64,000 nt of DNA from Isosphaera sp. (lineage in GTDB: Bacteria; Planctomycetota; Planctomycetia; Gemmatales; Gemmataceae): the NCBI GenBank assembly GCA_013822345.1, contig PNKH01000002.1:62001-126000 (forward strand), read 5' to 3'. The notes under the pieces are model-generated. The model searched no databases, was not told the origin of the DNA, and saw nothing but the letters and a program-made list of their open reading frames with translations. The position numbers and the translations under genes are program-made. Positions 40,192 to 49,259 of this stretch are shown piece by piece. Numbering within the stretch: position 1 is the stretch's first letter; every line of letters begins with the position of its first letter.

Positions 40192-40231
40192 GACACCGTC
40201 GCCAACAAACGCTCGAAACGTCACCCGCGGG

Positions 40232-42010
40232 TCACCCCGGCGGGGCGTCCTTGTCGTCCTTGTCGGCCGGCCGGGGCGGCGGCTCCGGGGCGGTGTACGT
40301 CGGCTTGGCCGCGTCCGCCGGCGGGCTGAACGGCAAGGTCGCCGGCGCCGGCCGGTCCTCGACGACCGGGATCGGCGGCAGCGGCGGGGGCGGGACCGGC
40401 GGCGCCGGCGGGGCGGGGATGACCGGCAGGGAGGCGGCCGGGGCGGGGGCCGCCGGGGGCACGTCCGCCGGCTTCGGCGGGGCCACCGGCAGCTCCGGCT
40501 CGTCCTCGTCGACCACCACCTCCTCCAGCCCGGCCTCGTCCACCCGCAGCCGCATCAGCAGGTAGATCATGGTCGCGGCCGACCAGAAGAAGCTGTAGCT
40601 GAACCCGAGCATCAGGAGGAAGATCAGGGTGACCCAGAAGCCGACGATGTACGCCCCCCAGGAGTTGTACACGTAGAACCCGGCCCGGGCGTTGTCGTAC
40701 GCCGCCAGGTCGACCGGCTTGTACGCGTGGACGAACCGGACGGCCTGGTTCTGGTCGGCCGTCTCCTTCCCGTTCCGGTCCAGCCCGACCCACTCCCCGC
40801 GGACCGCGTACGGGCTGTCCTTGGTCAGCAGCTCCTTCCACCCGAACGACTCGGGGGCGTAGACGAACAGGTACTCCGGCTTCCGGTCCGTCCACACGGT
40901 ACTGGCGGTCAGCCCGACCGCCCACTTCCCGACGTACACGGTGAGCGAGGTGAAGAACAGGATGAACAGCGTCACCGCCGCCCCGTACACCACCGCCACC
41001 AGCCAGTACCACAGGTAGTGCCACGGGGACTGGTAGACGTAGTTGATGCTCCGCGACAGGGCGTCGAACGTGTCGCTCTGGTCGGCCTCGGCGCTGAGCG
41101 TCGGGTACATCAGCGGGTACCCGACCAGCCCGACCAGGAACACCGCCATCACCGCCCCGCCGACGATCACCACCGGCAGCCCGAGCCCGAGCACGAACAG
41201 GTCGCCGACGAACGGGATCAGCCCGAGCACCCCGTACAGCACCAGCCCGAGGACGCACGCCCCGATGATGACCAGCGGGACCAGCGGGGCCCCGAGGTAC
41301 GCGAGGTAGCGGTTCCGGACGAACCGCACCGCCTGGCCGAGCGAGATCGGCCCCTTCCCCGCCAACTGGACGGCCGCCAGCCGGGTGATCACCCCGCCGG
41401 CGAACGCCCACACCACCACGTTCGACAGCAGGATCAGGAACAGGTACAGCCGGGTGAGCGGGCTGACCCCGGGGGAGATCAGCTTGGCCACCGGCAGGAG
41501 CAGCTTGACCAGCGGCTCGACCAGGACCGGGATCGACCCGGACAGGAACCCGGTGATGGCGTTGGTCCGGTCGGCCGCCGACCCGCCGAGCACGTCGGTG
41601 GCGAACAGGAACGGGTTCGGCCCGCGGTACTCCTGCCACGGCAGGGTGCGGAGCCGCCCGCCGGGCCCGGCCAGGGCGTCGAGCACCCGCCACTGCTCCA
41701 GGTCGGCCTGGTACCGCCGGTCCCCGATCTGCTTGTAGTCGTCCTCGGTGTACGCCGCCCCCCCGGCCTTCGTCTTCCCCTCGTACTCCTTGATCAGGGT
41801 GGCGTTGCTGTACTCGGCCGCGTTCCGGTCCGGGGCCGGGTAGTAGAAGGTGACGGACAGGAGCCACCACATCAGGGACATGACCAGGATGGCGACCGCG
41901 GCCACCAGCAGCTTCCGCGGGTCGAGGGCGACCTGGAAGCAGCGGAAGATCTCCGTCCACGGCCCGGGTCGGGGCGGGTCGGCGGGGGTCGGGGCGCGGC
42001 CGTCGGCCAT
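40232..42010 (-). CDS. Large multi-pass membrane protein, function unknown
   Basis: Multiple TM segments ([62 protein letters not shown]), Pro-rich C-terminus. Confidence 0.75.
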   Translation of the reverse strand: MADGRAPTPADPPRPGPWTEIFRCFQVALDPRKLLVAAVAILVMSLMWWLLSVTFYYPAPDRNAAEYSNATLIKEYEGKTKAGGAAYTEDDYKQIGDRRYQADLEQWRVLDALAGPGGRLRTLPWQEYRGPNPFLFATDVLGGSAADRTNAITGFLSGSIPVLVEPLVKLLLPVAKLISPGVSPLTRLYLFLILLSNVVVWAFAGGVITRLAAVQLAGKGPISLGQAVRFVRNRYLAYLGAPLVPLVIIGACVLGLVLYGVLGLIPFVGDLFVLGLGLPVVIVGGAVMAVFLVGLVGYPLMYPTLSAEADQSDTFDALSRSINYVYQSPWHYLWYWLVAVVYGAAVTLFILFFTSLTVYVGKWAVGLTASTVWTDRKPEYLFVYAPESFGWKELLTKDSPYAVRGEWVGLDRNGKETADQNQAVRFVHAYKPVDLAAYDNARAGFYVYNSWGAYIVGFWVTLIFLLMLGFSYSFFWSAATMIYLLMRLRVDEAGLEEVVVDEDEPELPVAPPKPADVPPAAPAPAASLPVIPAPPAPPVPPPPLPPIPVVEDRPAPATLPFSPPADAAKPTYTAPEPPPRPADKDDKDAPPG

Positions 42011-42200
42011 GCTGGCTCCTCGGGTCGGGGCGCGGGCGGGGGTTGGGCCGGCCGCGGGACGGGGCAGATTATACCTGCCCCGGCGGGGGCGGCAATCGCG
42101 CCCGTGAACGCGGGCCGGCCCCGGACCGGCCCGCTCGCGGGGCCGGCCGGGGCCGGTGGCCTGTTGGGGATGTGGGGGGCGGGCCGCCCGCGGGCCGGGG

Positions 42201-43418
42201 TCAGAAGAAGAACCCGATCCCGGCGTTGATTCCGTGCAGCAACCGGAACCCCTGGATCCGGTACCGCGGGGCGATGTTCCCGAAGTTCAGCCCGACCGGC
42301 TCGAGCATGTGGGTGGTGTTGTAGAACGTCAGCGCCTGGTACCCGACCCGCAGCTGCACCCCCTCGATCGGGTACCACCACAGGTTGGCCGCCGCGTTCA
42401 CGTTCGGGACGACCCGGAACTCCTCCCGCCCGAACTTCGACTGGATCGTCTGGTCCCCGAGCTTGTACTTGGCCCGCATCTTGACCACGTCCAGCAGGGC
42501 CGCCGCGGTCAGGTCCCCGCTGATCGAGAACGCGTCGGCCACGAACACCTCGTGCCCGCACCCGACGAACGGGCCGTACAGCCGCTGGGACAGGGTGTTG
42601 GTGTAGAACGCCACGTCCTGCGGGCGGGCGTTCCCGCCGGCGTCCACCGACACCGTCCGCCACTGGAACCGCTCGAAGAACCAGTTGAACTGCAGGCCCC
42701 CGGTGGCGTACACCCGGCTGTAGTCGCTCTCCAGCACCGGGACCCGGGCCCCGGCCTGCATCTCCTGGTACCGCTGGGTGAACTTGATGTCCATCTGGCT
42801 GGCCGCGTTCCAGATGCCGTACACGGCCGAGTCCGGGACCCCGTTCACCTTCCCGGTCGGGCCGGCGAAGAACTGGTTGAAGTTGAACACCCGGGCGGAC
42901 AGGAACGAGTCGGCCAGGTCCGGGGTCAGCGCGAACCCGGGCGGGACGGCGCTGGCCCCGAACGAGTAGTGGGCGTCGTACAGGTGCAGGTACCGGTAGA
43001 ACAGCCGGGTCCCGTCGCCCAGCCGGTACCCGACCTCGAGCTGCCCGCCGGGCTGGAACGTCCGCGGGCTGAAGTCCTTGGTGGACAGCCCGACCGCCCC
43101 GCTCCCGACCAGCCGCCCGGGCCGCCCGGTCACCTCCCCGGTCAGGTCGTAGAACCCGCGGACGGCGATCGTCTGGTTCCCGATCGCCCGCGTCTGCCGC
43201 AGCATCACGTACTCGAAGCTGGTGTAGAACCCGCTGTCCCCGGCCGCCCCGGTCGGGAGGGGGAACGGGACGGCCGGGTTCCGGGCCGGCTGGAACCCGC
43301 CGTCGCTCCCGTCGGTGATTGGCAGCGACGCGCCGCTGAGCTGGGCCCGGGCGCCCCCCGGCCCGGCCAGGACGGCCGCCGCGGCGAGCAGGGCTCCCCC
43401 GATCGTCTGACTGCGCAT
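42201..43418 (-). CDS. BBP7-like outer-membrane beta-barrel protein
   Basis: Signal peptide; repeated aromatic beta-strand patterns; terminal aromatic residues GIGFFF. Confidence 0.65.
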   Translation of the reverse strand: MRSQTIGGALLAAAAVLAGPGGARAQLSGASLPITDGSDGGFQPARNPAVPFPLPTGAAGDSGFYTSFEYVMLRQTRAIGNQTIAVRGFYDLTGEVTGRPGRLVGSGAVGLSTKDFSPRTFQPGGQLEVGYRLGDGTRLFYRYLHLYDAHYSFGASAVPPGFALTPDLADSFLSARVFNFNQFFAGPTGKVNGVPDSAVYGIWNAASQMDIKFTQRYQEMQAGARVPVLESDYSRVYATGGLQFNWFFERFQWRTVSVDAGGNARPQDVAFYTNTLSQRLYGPFVGCGHEVFVADAFSISGDLTAAALLDVVKMRAKYKLGDQTIQSKFGREEFRVVPNVNAAANLWWYPIEGVQLRVGYQALTFYNTTHMLEPVGLNFGNIAPRYRIQGFRLLHGINAGIGFFF

Positions 43419-43741
43419 GACCCGCATCCCCCTTCGCGTGACGACCGGCCGGCGGCAGGCTCCCCAACCCGCACCCCGGCCCGGCACCCCGAGAGGCGCC
43501 GTTCCCCTGTCGGTTGTTTCGCGCACTGCGGCGGAAAGTGGCGGGACCATACCGGGCGGGGCCGCCCGGTCAAGCCGGTTCGCCCCGAAAACCCGCCCGC
43601 CGGGGCGGATTTCCTCACGCCGCGGCGCGAACCTGGGGCGGCCGCCGCCGCCCGGCGAAGCGGGGTCGGCCGGCCCGCCCCGGCGGGGCCGGGAACCCGG
43701 GCCGGGCGGGTCGCCAACGGGTTAAGATGGGCGGGGTTGAG

Positions 43742-43818
43742 GTTGCCGTCCGGGCCGGACGCGTGGGCGACGGGTGTTGCGTTGCGCCGCCGCTCACGCG
43801 CCCGGCCCGGACGGCAAC
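43742..43818. repeat. 24-bp inverted repeat (one mismatch) just upstream of the serine hydrolase start
   Basis: gttgccgtccgggccggacgcgtg (43742-43765) / cacgcgcccggcccggacggcaac (43795-43818). Confidence 0.9.
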
Positions 43819-43834
43819 GACGCGAGGTCCCCTC

Positions 43835-45280
43835 ATGCCGCCGTCCTTCGTCCTCGCCTGCCTCCTCGCCCCGGCCGCGCCCGACCACCTGGTCGCGACC
43901 GCCCTGGCCGCGTGGGACGTGCCCGGGGCGGCGGTCGTCGTCGTCCGCCGGGACGAGGTCCTCCTCTTAAAGGGGTTCGGGGTGCGCGACCGCGGCCGGC
44001 CGGCCCCGGTCACCGCCGACACCGTGTTCCCGCTCGCGTCCTGCACCAAGGCGCTGACCACCGCCGCCCTCGCCTCGCTCGTCGACGACGGGGTGATCGG
44101 GTGGGACGACCCGGTCCGCAAGCACCTCCCCGGGTTCGGCCTGTCCGACCCGAACGCCGACGCCCTCCTCGCCGTCCGCGACCTCCTCTGCCACCGCACC
44201 GGCCTCGCCGGCCACGACCTCCTCTGGTACCGCGCCCCGTGGGGGATCGACGAGACCCTGAGGCGGGCGAAGCTCCTCCCGCTCGACTACCCGTTCCGCG
44301 GCGGGTTCCGGTACTCGACCATCCCGTACCTGGCCGCCGGGCGGGCGATGGAGAAGGCCGGCGGGGAGACGTGGGAGAAGCTCGTCCGGGCCCGCGTCTG
44401 CGACCCGCTCGGGATGGCCGGGGTGACGTTCACCACGCCCGACATCCCGAAGGGCGCGGACCGGGCCGGCGGGCACAAGGCCGGGGTGGACGGGAAGGTC
44501 GGGGCGGTCCCGTGGTACGAGCAGAAGGAGCCGAACCCGGCCGGGTCGGCGAACGCGACCGCCCGGGACGTGGCCCGGTGGCTGTCGTTCCACCTGGCCG
44601 ACGGGGTCGGGCCGGACGGCCGGCGGGTGATCTCGGTCAAGAACCTGGCCGAGACCCGCACCCCGCACACCCCGGTCCGGCTGGACGCGCTCGGCGAGGC
44701 CCTTAACCCGGACACGGTGCAACTGAGCCACGCCCTCGGGTGGCTGGTGTACGACCACCGCGGGAAGAAGGTCGTCTCCCACGGCGGGATGGTCGACGGG
44801 TTCCGGGTGCAGCTCACCCTGCTGCCGGGCGAGAACCTCGGGGTCGCGGTGCTCGCCAACCTGCAGGAGACGCGGATGACCGCCGCCCTGGCGAACACCC
44901 TCATCGACCACTACTGCGGGCTGCCGCCGCGGGACTGGAACGGGTACTTCCGGAAGGTGGCGGACGACGAGGCGGCGGCCCGGAAGGCGGCCGCGGCCGC
45001 CCGGGGGGCGGCCCGCGACCCGGCGGCGAAGCCGGCGCTCGAGGCGTCCGGGTACGCCGGGGAGTACCGCCACCCGGCCTACGGGACCGCGACCGTGGCG
45101 GCGGCCGACGGCCGGCTGACGCTGAGGTGGAGCAGCTTCGAGTGCCCGCTGGAGCACCACGCCGGGGAGGTGTTCCGGGTGGCCGGCGGGTTCCTGGAGG
45201 ACCGGCCGGTGGCGTTCGCGGTGAAGGGGGAGGCGGCGACCGGGCTGACGTTCCTCGACCAGGCGTTCGGGCGGAAGTGA
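43835..45280 (+). CDS. Serine hydrolase (beta-lactamase/class C-like) with C-terminal extension
   Basis: VFPLASCTKALTTAALASLVDDG (SxxK), RYSTIPYLAAGRAMEKAGG (YxT/N), VSHGGMVDGF. Confidence 0.88.
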   Translation: MPPSFVLACLLAPAAPDHLVATALAAWDVPGAAVVVVRRDEVLLLKGFGVRDRGRPAPVTADTVFPLASCTKALTTAALASLVDDGVIGWDDPVRKHLPGFGLSDPNADALLAVRDLLCHRTGLAGHDLLWYRAPWGIDETLRRAKLLPLDYPFRGGFRYSTIPYLAAGRAMEKAGGETWEKLVRARVCDPLGMAGVTFTTPDIPKGADRAGGHKAGVDGKVGAVPWYEQKEPNPAGSANATARDVARWLSFHLADGVGPDGRRVISVKNLAETRTPHTPVRLDALGEALNPDTVQLSHALGWLVYDHRGKKVVSHGGMVDGFRVQLTLLPGENLGVAVLANLQETRMTAALANTLIDHYCGLPPRDWNGYFRKVADDEAAARKAAAAARGAARDPAAKPALEASGYAGEYRHPAYGTATVAAADGRLTLRWSSFECPLEHHAGEVFRVAGGFLEDRPVAFAVKGEAATGLTFLDQAFGRK

Positions 45281-45288
45281 GGTCCCCG

Positions 45289-45349
45289 GTCCGAGCCCGA
45301 GCGCCAGCGAGGGGCGACGTAAGACCCTCGCTGGCGCTCGGGCTCGGAC
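45289..45349. repeat. Perfect 25-bp inverted repeat (family D-related), 11-nt loop
   Basis: 45289-45313 vs 45325-45349 between convergent genes. Confidence 0.95.
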
Positions 45350-45368
45350 ACGCACCCGCACCGCCGGC

Positions 45369-46094
45369 TCAGCTCACCAGCGCGAAGAACAGCTCCTCGA
45401 GGTCGTCCTGGCGGTACATCTGCCGCAGCTCGTCGAGGGTGCCGCAGCACACCACCCTGCCGCGGGCCATGATCGCCACCCGGTCGCACAGCTTCTCCAC
45501 CTCCCGCATGATGTGGGTCGAGAACAGGATCGTCTTCCCCTGCCCGCGGAGCCGCTTGATGCTCTCCAGCACCGCCCGCTGGACGAGCACGTCCAGCCCG
45601 TTCGTCGGCTCGTCGAAGATGAGCACCGGCGGGTCGTTCACCAGGGCCCGGGCGATCGACACCTTCTGCTTCATCCCGGTGCTCATCTTCGCCCCCGCCA
45701 CGTCCCGGAAGTCGGTCATCTGGAGGGTGGCGAACAGCTCCTCCAGCCGCGGCCGGAGGACGTCGTCGGGGATCTGGTGGAGCTGGCCGTAGTACCGGAC
45801 CATCTCCCAGGCGGTCATCCGGTCGTACACCCCGGTCCCGGCGGACAGGAACCCGACGTGCCGGCGGACCTCGGACGGCTGGGCGACCACGTCGTACCCG
45901 GCGACGGTGGCGGTCCCGGCGGACGGGGCCAGGACGGTGCACAGGATGCGCAGGGTGGTGGTCTTCCCGGCCCCGTTCGGGCCGAGCAGCCCGAACACCT
46001 CCCCGGGGCGGACGGTGAACCGGACGGCGTCGACCGCCGCCTTCGGCCCGCCCGGGGCCGGGAACCACTTCGACAGGTCGCGGACTTCGATCAT
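45369..46094 (-). CDS. ABC transporter ATP-binding protein (NatA-like)
   Basis: [75 protein letters not shown]. Confidence 0.93.
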   Translation of the reverse strand: MIEVRDLSKWFPAPGGPKAAVDAVRFTVRPGEVFGLLGPNGAGKTTTLRILCTVLAPSAGTATVAGYDVVAQPSEVRRHVGFLSAGTGVYDRMTAWEMVRYYGQLHQIPDDVLRPRLEELFATLQMTDFRDVAGAKMSTGMKQKVSIARALVNDPPVLIFDEPTNGLDVLVQRAVLESIKRLRGQGKTILFSTHIMREVEKLCDRVAIMARGRVVCCGTLDELRQMYRQDDLEELFFALVS

Positions 46095-46108
46095 GTTCGG
46101 TGGTCGTG

Positions 46109-46201
46109 GTAGGGTGGGCCGAGCCGGCGCCCCGCCGGCGAGTCCCACCGGGCGTGGCGGTGGTGGGACTCGCCCGCAGAGCCGGGCTCGGCCCACCCTA
46201 C
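46109..46201. repeat. Family C element, opposite orientation to 8500-8594
   Basis: gtagggtgggccgagccggcgccccgccggcgagtcccacc ... ggtgggactcgcccgcagagccgggctcggcccaccctac; supplies the stop codon of 46198..46968. Confidence 0.92.
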
Positions 46202-46968
46202 ACCGCGGGGGCCGGGGCCGGCAGCCCGGCCCGCCACCGCTGGTAGTTCGACCAGGTGGCGTCGGCCACCTCGAACTCCGGGTACTCGACCCCGCAGACG
46301 GTCAGCCGGGCCTTCCGCCGCCCGGTCCCGTGGTCGGTCTTCTCCCGCAGCAACTCGACCTCGTCCGGCCCGGCCACCCACACCTCGCCCCCGCGGGCGG
46401 ACACGAGCACCGCGGTCGTGCCGAGCAGCTTCGCCCGCCAGTGCGGGGCGGTCGGCAGGTCGAGGGCCAGCTCGTCGGCCTGCGGGTCGGCCGCCCGCAC
46501 CTCGGACTCGAGGTCGGCGAACCACGCCATGTGTTCGCGGGTCGGGCGGTCGGCGAACTGCCGCCGCCGCCGCCCGTACTCCTGGAACTGGGCGGCCGCG
46601 CTGGACAGCACCAGCAGGCTGATCAGCACGCTGACCGGGTCGAGCCGGGCCCCGGCCCGGACCCGCTCGTACTGCCGCCACCCGTTGAACCCGACGAACG
46701 CCAGGAGCACCAGCCCGTCCAAGAGCGCCCCCTCGGCCGATGGGGCCAGCCACTTGTACAGCCCGACCAGCAGCTCCCCGGCCGCCAGGCCGCCGTACAG
46801 GACCAGCAGCCACCCGCGGAGCCCGGCCTCGTACTGGAGGTAGGTGAACAGCAGGATCAGGCCGGCGAACAGGACGTTCCACCGCCCGGACCGGCGGACC
46901 TCCTGGCACAGCCGCCGGTAGTCGGCCACCTGCTGGAGCCGCAACCGCATGGCGTCGTCGGCGGACAT
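46198..46968 (-). CDS. Membrane-associated hypothetical protein
   Basis: Several N-terminal TM segments and a soluble C-terminal domain. Confidence 0.7.
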   Translation of the reverse strand: MSADDAMRLRLQQVADYRRLCQEVRRSGRWNVLFAGLILLFTYLQYEAGLRGWLLVLYGGLAAGELLVGLYKWLAPSAEGALLDGLVLLAFVGFNGWRQYERVRAGARLDPVSVLISLLVLSSAAAQFQEYGRRRRQFADRPTREHMAWFADLESEVRAADPQADELALDLPTAPHWRAKLLGTTAVLVSARGGEVWVAGPDEVELLREKTDHGTGRRKARLTVCGVEYPEFEVADATWSNYQRWRAGLPAPAPAV

Positions 46969-47057
46969 GCTTGTTCCACGGCGGACCCGGCCGGGCGTCT
47001 GTCGGGTATTCTCCCGACTCACCCCGGGGCCGGCAACGCGGCCCTCCCGGTGATCGC

Positions 47058-48206
47058 TCAGTTTGGGAGGGCGAGGCTCCCGCCGAGCCGGGGCGTCGGC
47101 TCGGCGGGAGCCTCGCCCTCCCACACCGGGACGCGACCCCCCTCGCCGATCACCCGGTAGAACACGTCCCGCTGCCGCGGCTCCCACCCGGCCTCCCGGA
47201 TCGACCGCTTGATCTCCTCCAGGGTCAGGTGGTGGACCGTCCCGGCGGACGCCACCACGTTCTCCTCGATCATCAGCGAGCCCATGTCGTTCGCCCCGAA
47301 GAACAGGGCGAGCTGGCCGATCTTCCCGCCCTGCGTCACCCACGACGACTGGATGTTCGGGATGTTGTCGAGGTACAGCCGGGCGATCGCCTGCGTCCGC
47401 AGGTACTCGAACGCCCCGGCCTCCGGCACGTCGCTCATCTTGTGGCCCGGCTGCATCGTCCAGCAGATGAACGCGGTGAACCCGCCGGTCTCGTCCTGCA
47501 GCGCCCGCAGCCGGTCGAGGTGCTCGACCCGGTCGGCATCCGTCTCGACGTGCCCGAACATCATCGTGCACGTCCCCTTCCCCCCGAGCTGGTGCCACAC
47601 CCGGCAGACCTCCAGCCACTCGTCCGTGAGCGCCTTGTTCTTGGTCAACTCCTTCCGGACGCGGTCCACCAGGATCTCGCCTCCGCCGCCGGGGAGGCTG
47701 CCGAGGCCGGCGTCCTTGAGCCGCTGCAGCACCTGGCGGAGAGGCAGCTTGTTGATCTTGTGGAAGTGCCAGACCTCAGGTGGGCTGAACGCGTGGAGGT
47801 TGACGTGCAGGTACCGGGCCTTCAGGTCGCGGAGCAGATCCTCGTACCACTCCAGCTTGAGCGCCGGGTGCATCCCGCCCTGCATCAGGATCTGGTCGCC
47901 GCCGAGCGCGACCGTCTCCTCGATCTTCCGGTACAGCTCCTCGCGCGGCAGGACGTAGGCGTCGGCGTCGGTCGACTTGCGGTAGAAGGCGCAGAAGTCG
48001 CAGACCGCGGCGCACACGTTCGTGTAGTTGACGTTCCGGTCGATGTTGAACGTCCGGTACGGCTCAGGGTGGAGGCGTGTCGTGACGGCGTGGGCGGCGC
48101 GGCCGAGCTTGTGCAGGTCGCGGCAGCGGAACAGTTCGGCCCCGTCGGCGGGGGTGAGCCGGGTGCCGGCGACGGCCTTGGCGAGGATGGTGTCGACGGG
48201 GGTCAC
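47058..48206 (-). CDS. mqnC: Cyclic dehypoxanthinyl futalosine synthase (radical SAM)
   Basis: NVNYTNVCAAVCDFCAFYRK, GGDQILMQGGMHPALKLEWYEDLLRDLK, CRVWHQLGGKGTCTMMFGHVE; C-terminal tail VWEGEAPAEPTPRLGGSLALPN is repeat-encoded. Confidence 0.93.
   Translation of the reverse strand: MTPVDTILAKAVAGTRLTPADGAELFRCRDLHKLGRAAHAVTTRLHPEPYRTFNIDRNVNYTNVCAAVCDFCAFYRKSTDADAYVLPREELYRKIEETVALGGDQILMQGGMHPALKLEWYEDLLRDLKARYLHVNLHAFSPPEVWHFHKINKLPLRQVLQRLKDAGLGSLPGGGGEILVDRVRKELTKNKALTDEWLEVCRVWHQLGGKGTCTMMFGHVETDADRVEHLDRLRALQDETGGFTAFICWTMQPGHKMSDVPEAGAFEYLRTQAIARLYLDNIPNIQSSWVTQGGKIGQLALFFGANDMGSLMIEENVVASAGTVHHLTLEEIKRSIREAGWEPRQRDVFYRVIGEGGRVPVWEGEAPAEPTPRLGGSLALPN
47064..47123. repeat. Perfect 26-bp inverted repeat (family B) inside the mqnC 3' coding end
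   Basis: 47064-47089 vs 47098-47123. Confidence 0.95.
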
Positions 48207-49057
48207 GGGCGGCCTCCGGCAGTGGGCGAGGCACTCCTGCCTCGCTCTTCGTGGCGAGGCAGGAGCGCCTCGCCCACGGGCCAGTTCAACTCCGGCACCA
48301 GTCCGAGCTTCGCCGCCTCGGCGTGGAACCGCCGCAGCCCGGCCCACTCCGCCGGGCCGAGGTCGTACCGGATGATGTTCGCCAGGTACCGCCGGCAGTA
48401 CCCGGGGTCGAGGCCGAGCGCGGCGGCCTCGCGGTGGGCGATCACCCCGGCCCGGGACGTGCCGCACTCCTTCGCCCGGTGGAACGCCCGCCCGGCGGCC
48501 GCGAGGTCCACCCCGGGCCGGACGGCCCACGCGGCGTACACCGTCGGCAGCCCGGTCCAGGTCGTCCACTCGTCCCCGAGGTCGTAGGCGTGCGGGTGGC
48601 CGGGGAGGCACGCCCGCATCGCCCGGTCGCCGATCAGGAGGACCGCGTCGGTCCCGGCGTCCTCGGCCGGGGCGTCGATCGGGAGCGGCTCGAACCGCGG
48701 GCTCACCCCGTGCCTGGCACGGAGCAGAATCCGGGTCAGGGCGGCGCTGGTGCGCGACCCTTCGTCGAGGGCGACGGAGCGGATGTCGGCCCACGGCACC
48801 CGGCTGAACAGGGTGACGCTGAGGACCGGCCCGCGGGACGCGATGGCGATGTCCGGGACGAGGGTGTACCCGTCGCCGCGGAGGTACTCGACCACCGGGA
48901 TCAGCCCGACGTCGAGGTCCCCGGCGGCCATCCGGTCGGCGAGCCGGCTCGGCAGGTCGAAGGTGAGGTCGATGGTCGGGGCGAACTCGGTCAGCCGCTC
49001 GACCAGCGGCTTCGCGTTCAGGTAGTTCACCGCGCCGACGCGGAGGCGTGCGGTCAT
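48203..49057 (-). CDS. mqnA: Chorismate dehydratase / futalosine pathway menaquinone biosynthesis protein
   Basis: LRVGAVNYLNAKPLVERL, LPSRLADRMAAGDLDVGLIPVVEYLRG, VALDEGSRTSAALTRILL; C-terminal tail VGEALLPRHEERGRSASP is repeat-encoded. Confidence 0.92.
   Translation of the reverse strand: MTARLRVGAVNYLNAKPLVERLTEFAPTIDLTFDLPSRLADRMAAGDLDVGLIPVVEYLRGDGYTLVPDIAIASRGPVLSVTLFSRVPWADIRSVALDEGSRTSAALTRILLRARHGVSPRFEPLPIDAPAEDAGTDAVLLIGDRAMRACLPGHPHAYDLGDEWTTWTGLPTVYAAWAVRPGVDLAAAGRAFHRAKECGTSRAGVIAHREAAALGLDPGYCRRYLANIIRYDLGPAEWAGLRRFHAEAAKLGLVPELNWPVGEALLPRHEERGRSASPTAGGRP
48222..48277. repeat. 24-bp inverted repeat (one mismatch) inside the mqnA 3' coding end
   Basis: gtgggcgaggcactcctgcctcgc / gcgaggcaggagcgcctcgcccac, 8-nt loop. 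Confidence 0.93.
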
Positions 49058-49126
49058 GGGATCGGGCCTTTCCCGGCGTTGCAGCAGCCGTCGTTATAAG
49101 AACCGCGGCGCGGCCGGGAACCGCAA

Positions 49127-49152
49127 CAACCCCCGGCACGCGCCGGGGGTTG
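49127..49152. terminator. 11-bp hairpin, terminator-like
   Basis: caacccccggc acgc gccgggggttg. Confidence 0.5.
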
Positions 49153-49163
49153 GGTGGGGCTTA

Positions 49164-49252
49164 CGTTTAGCCGCGACGCGGAGTCCTCGGAGCGGAGCGC
49201 GCCACGTCGGCGCCCGCGCTCCGCTCCGAGGACTCCGCGTCGCGGCTAAACG
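49164..49252. repeat. Perfect 38-bp inverted repeat (family A), 13-nt loop
   Basis: 49164-49201 vs 49215-49252. Confidence 0.97.
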
Positions 49253-49259
49253 GGGGTGG

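Noticed and set aside
39124-40224. Longer start for the sugar isomerase gene
   Set aside because: The extension would translate a dispersed repeat; start at 40107 gives a normal N-terminus ([10 protein letters not shown]).
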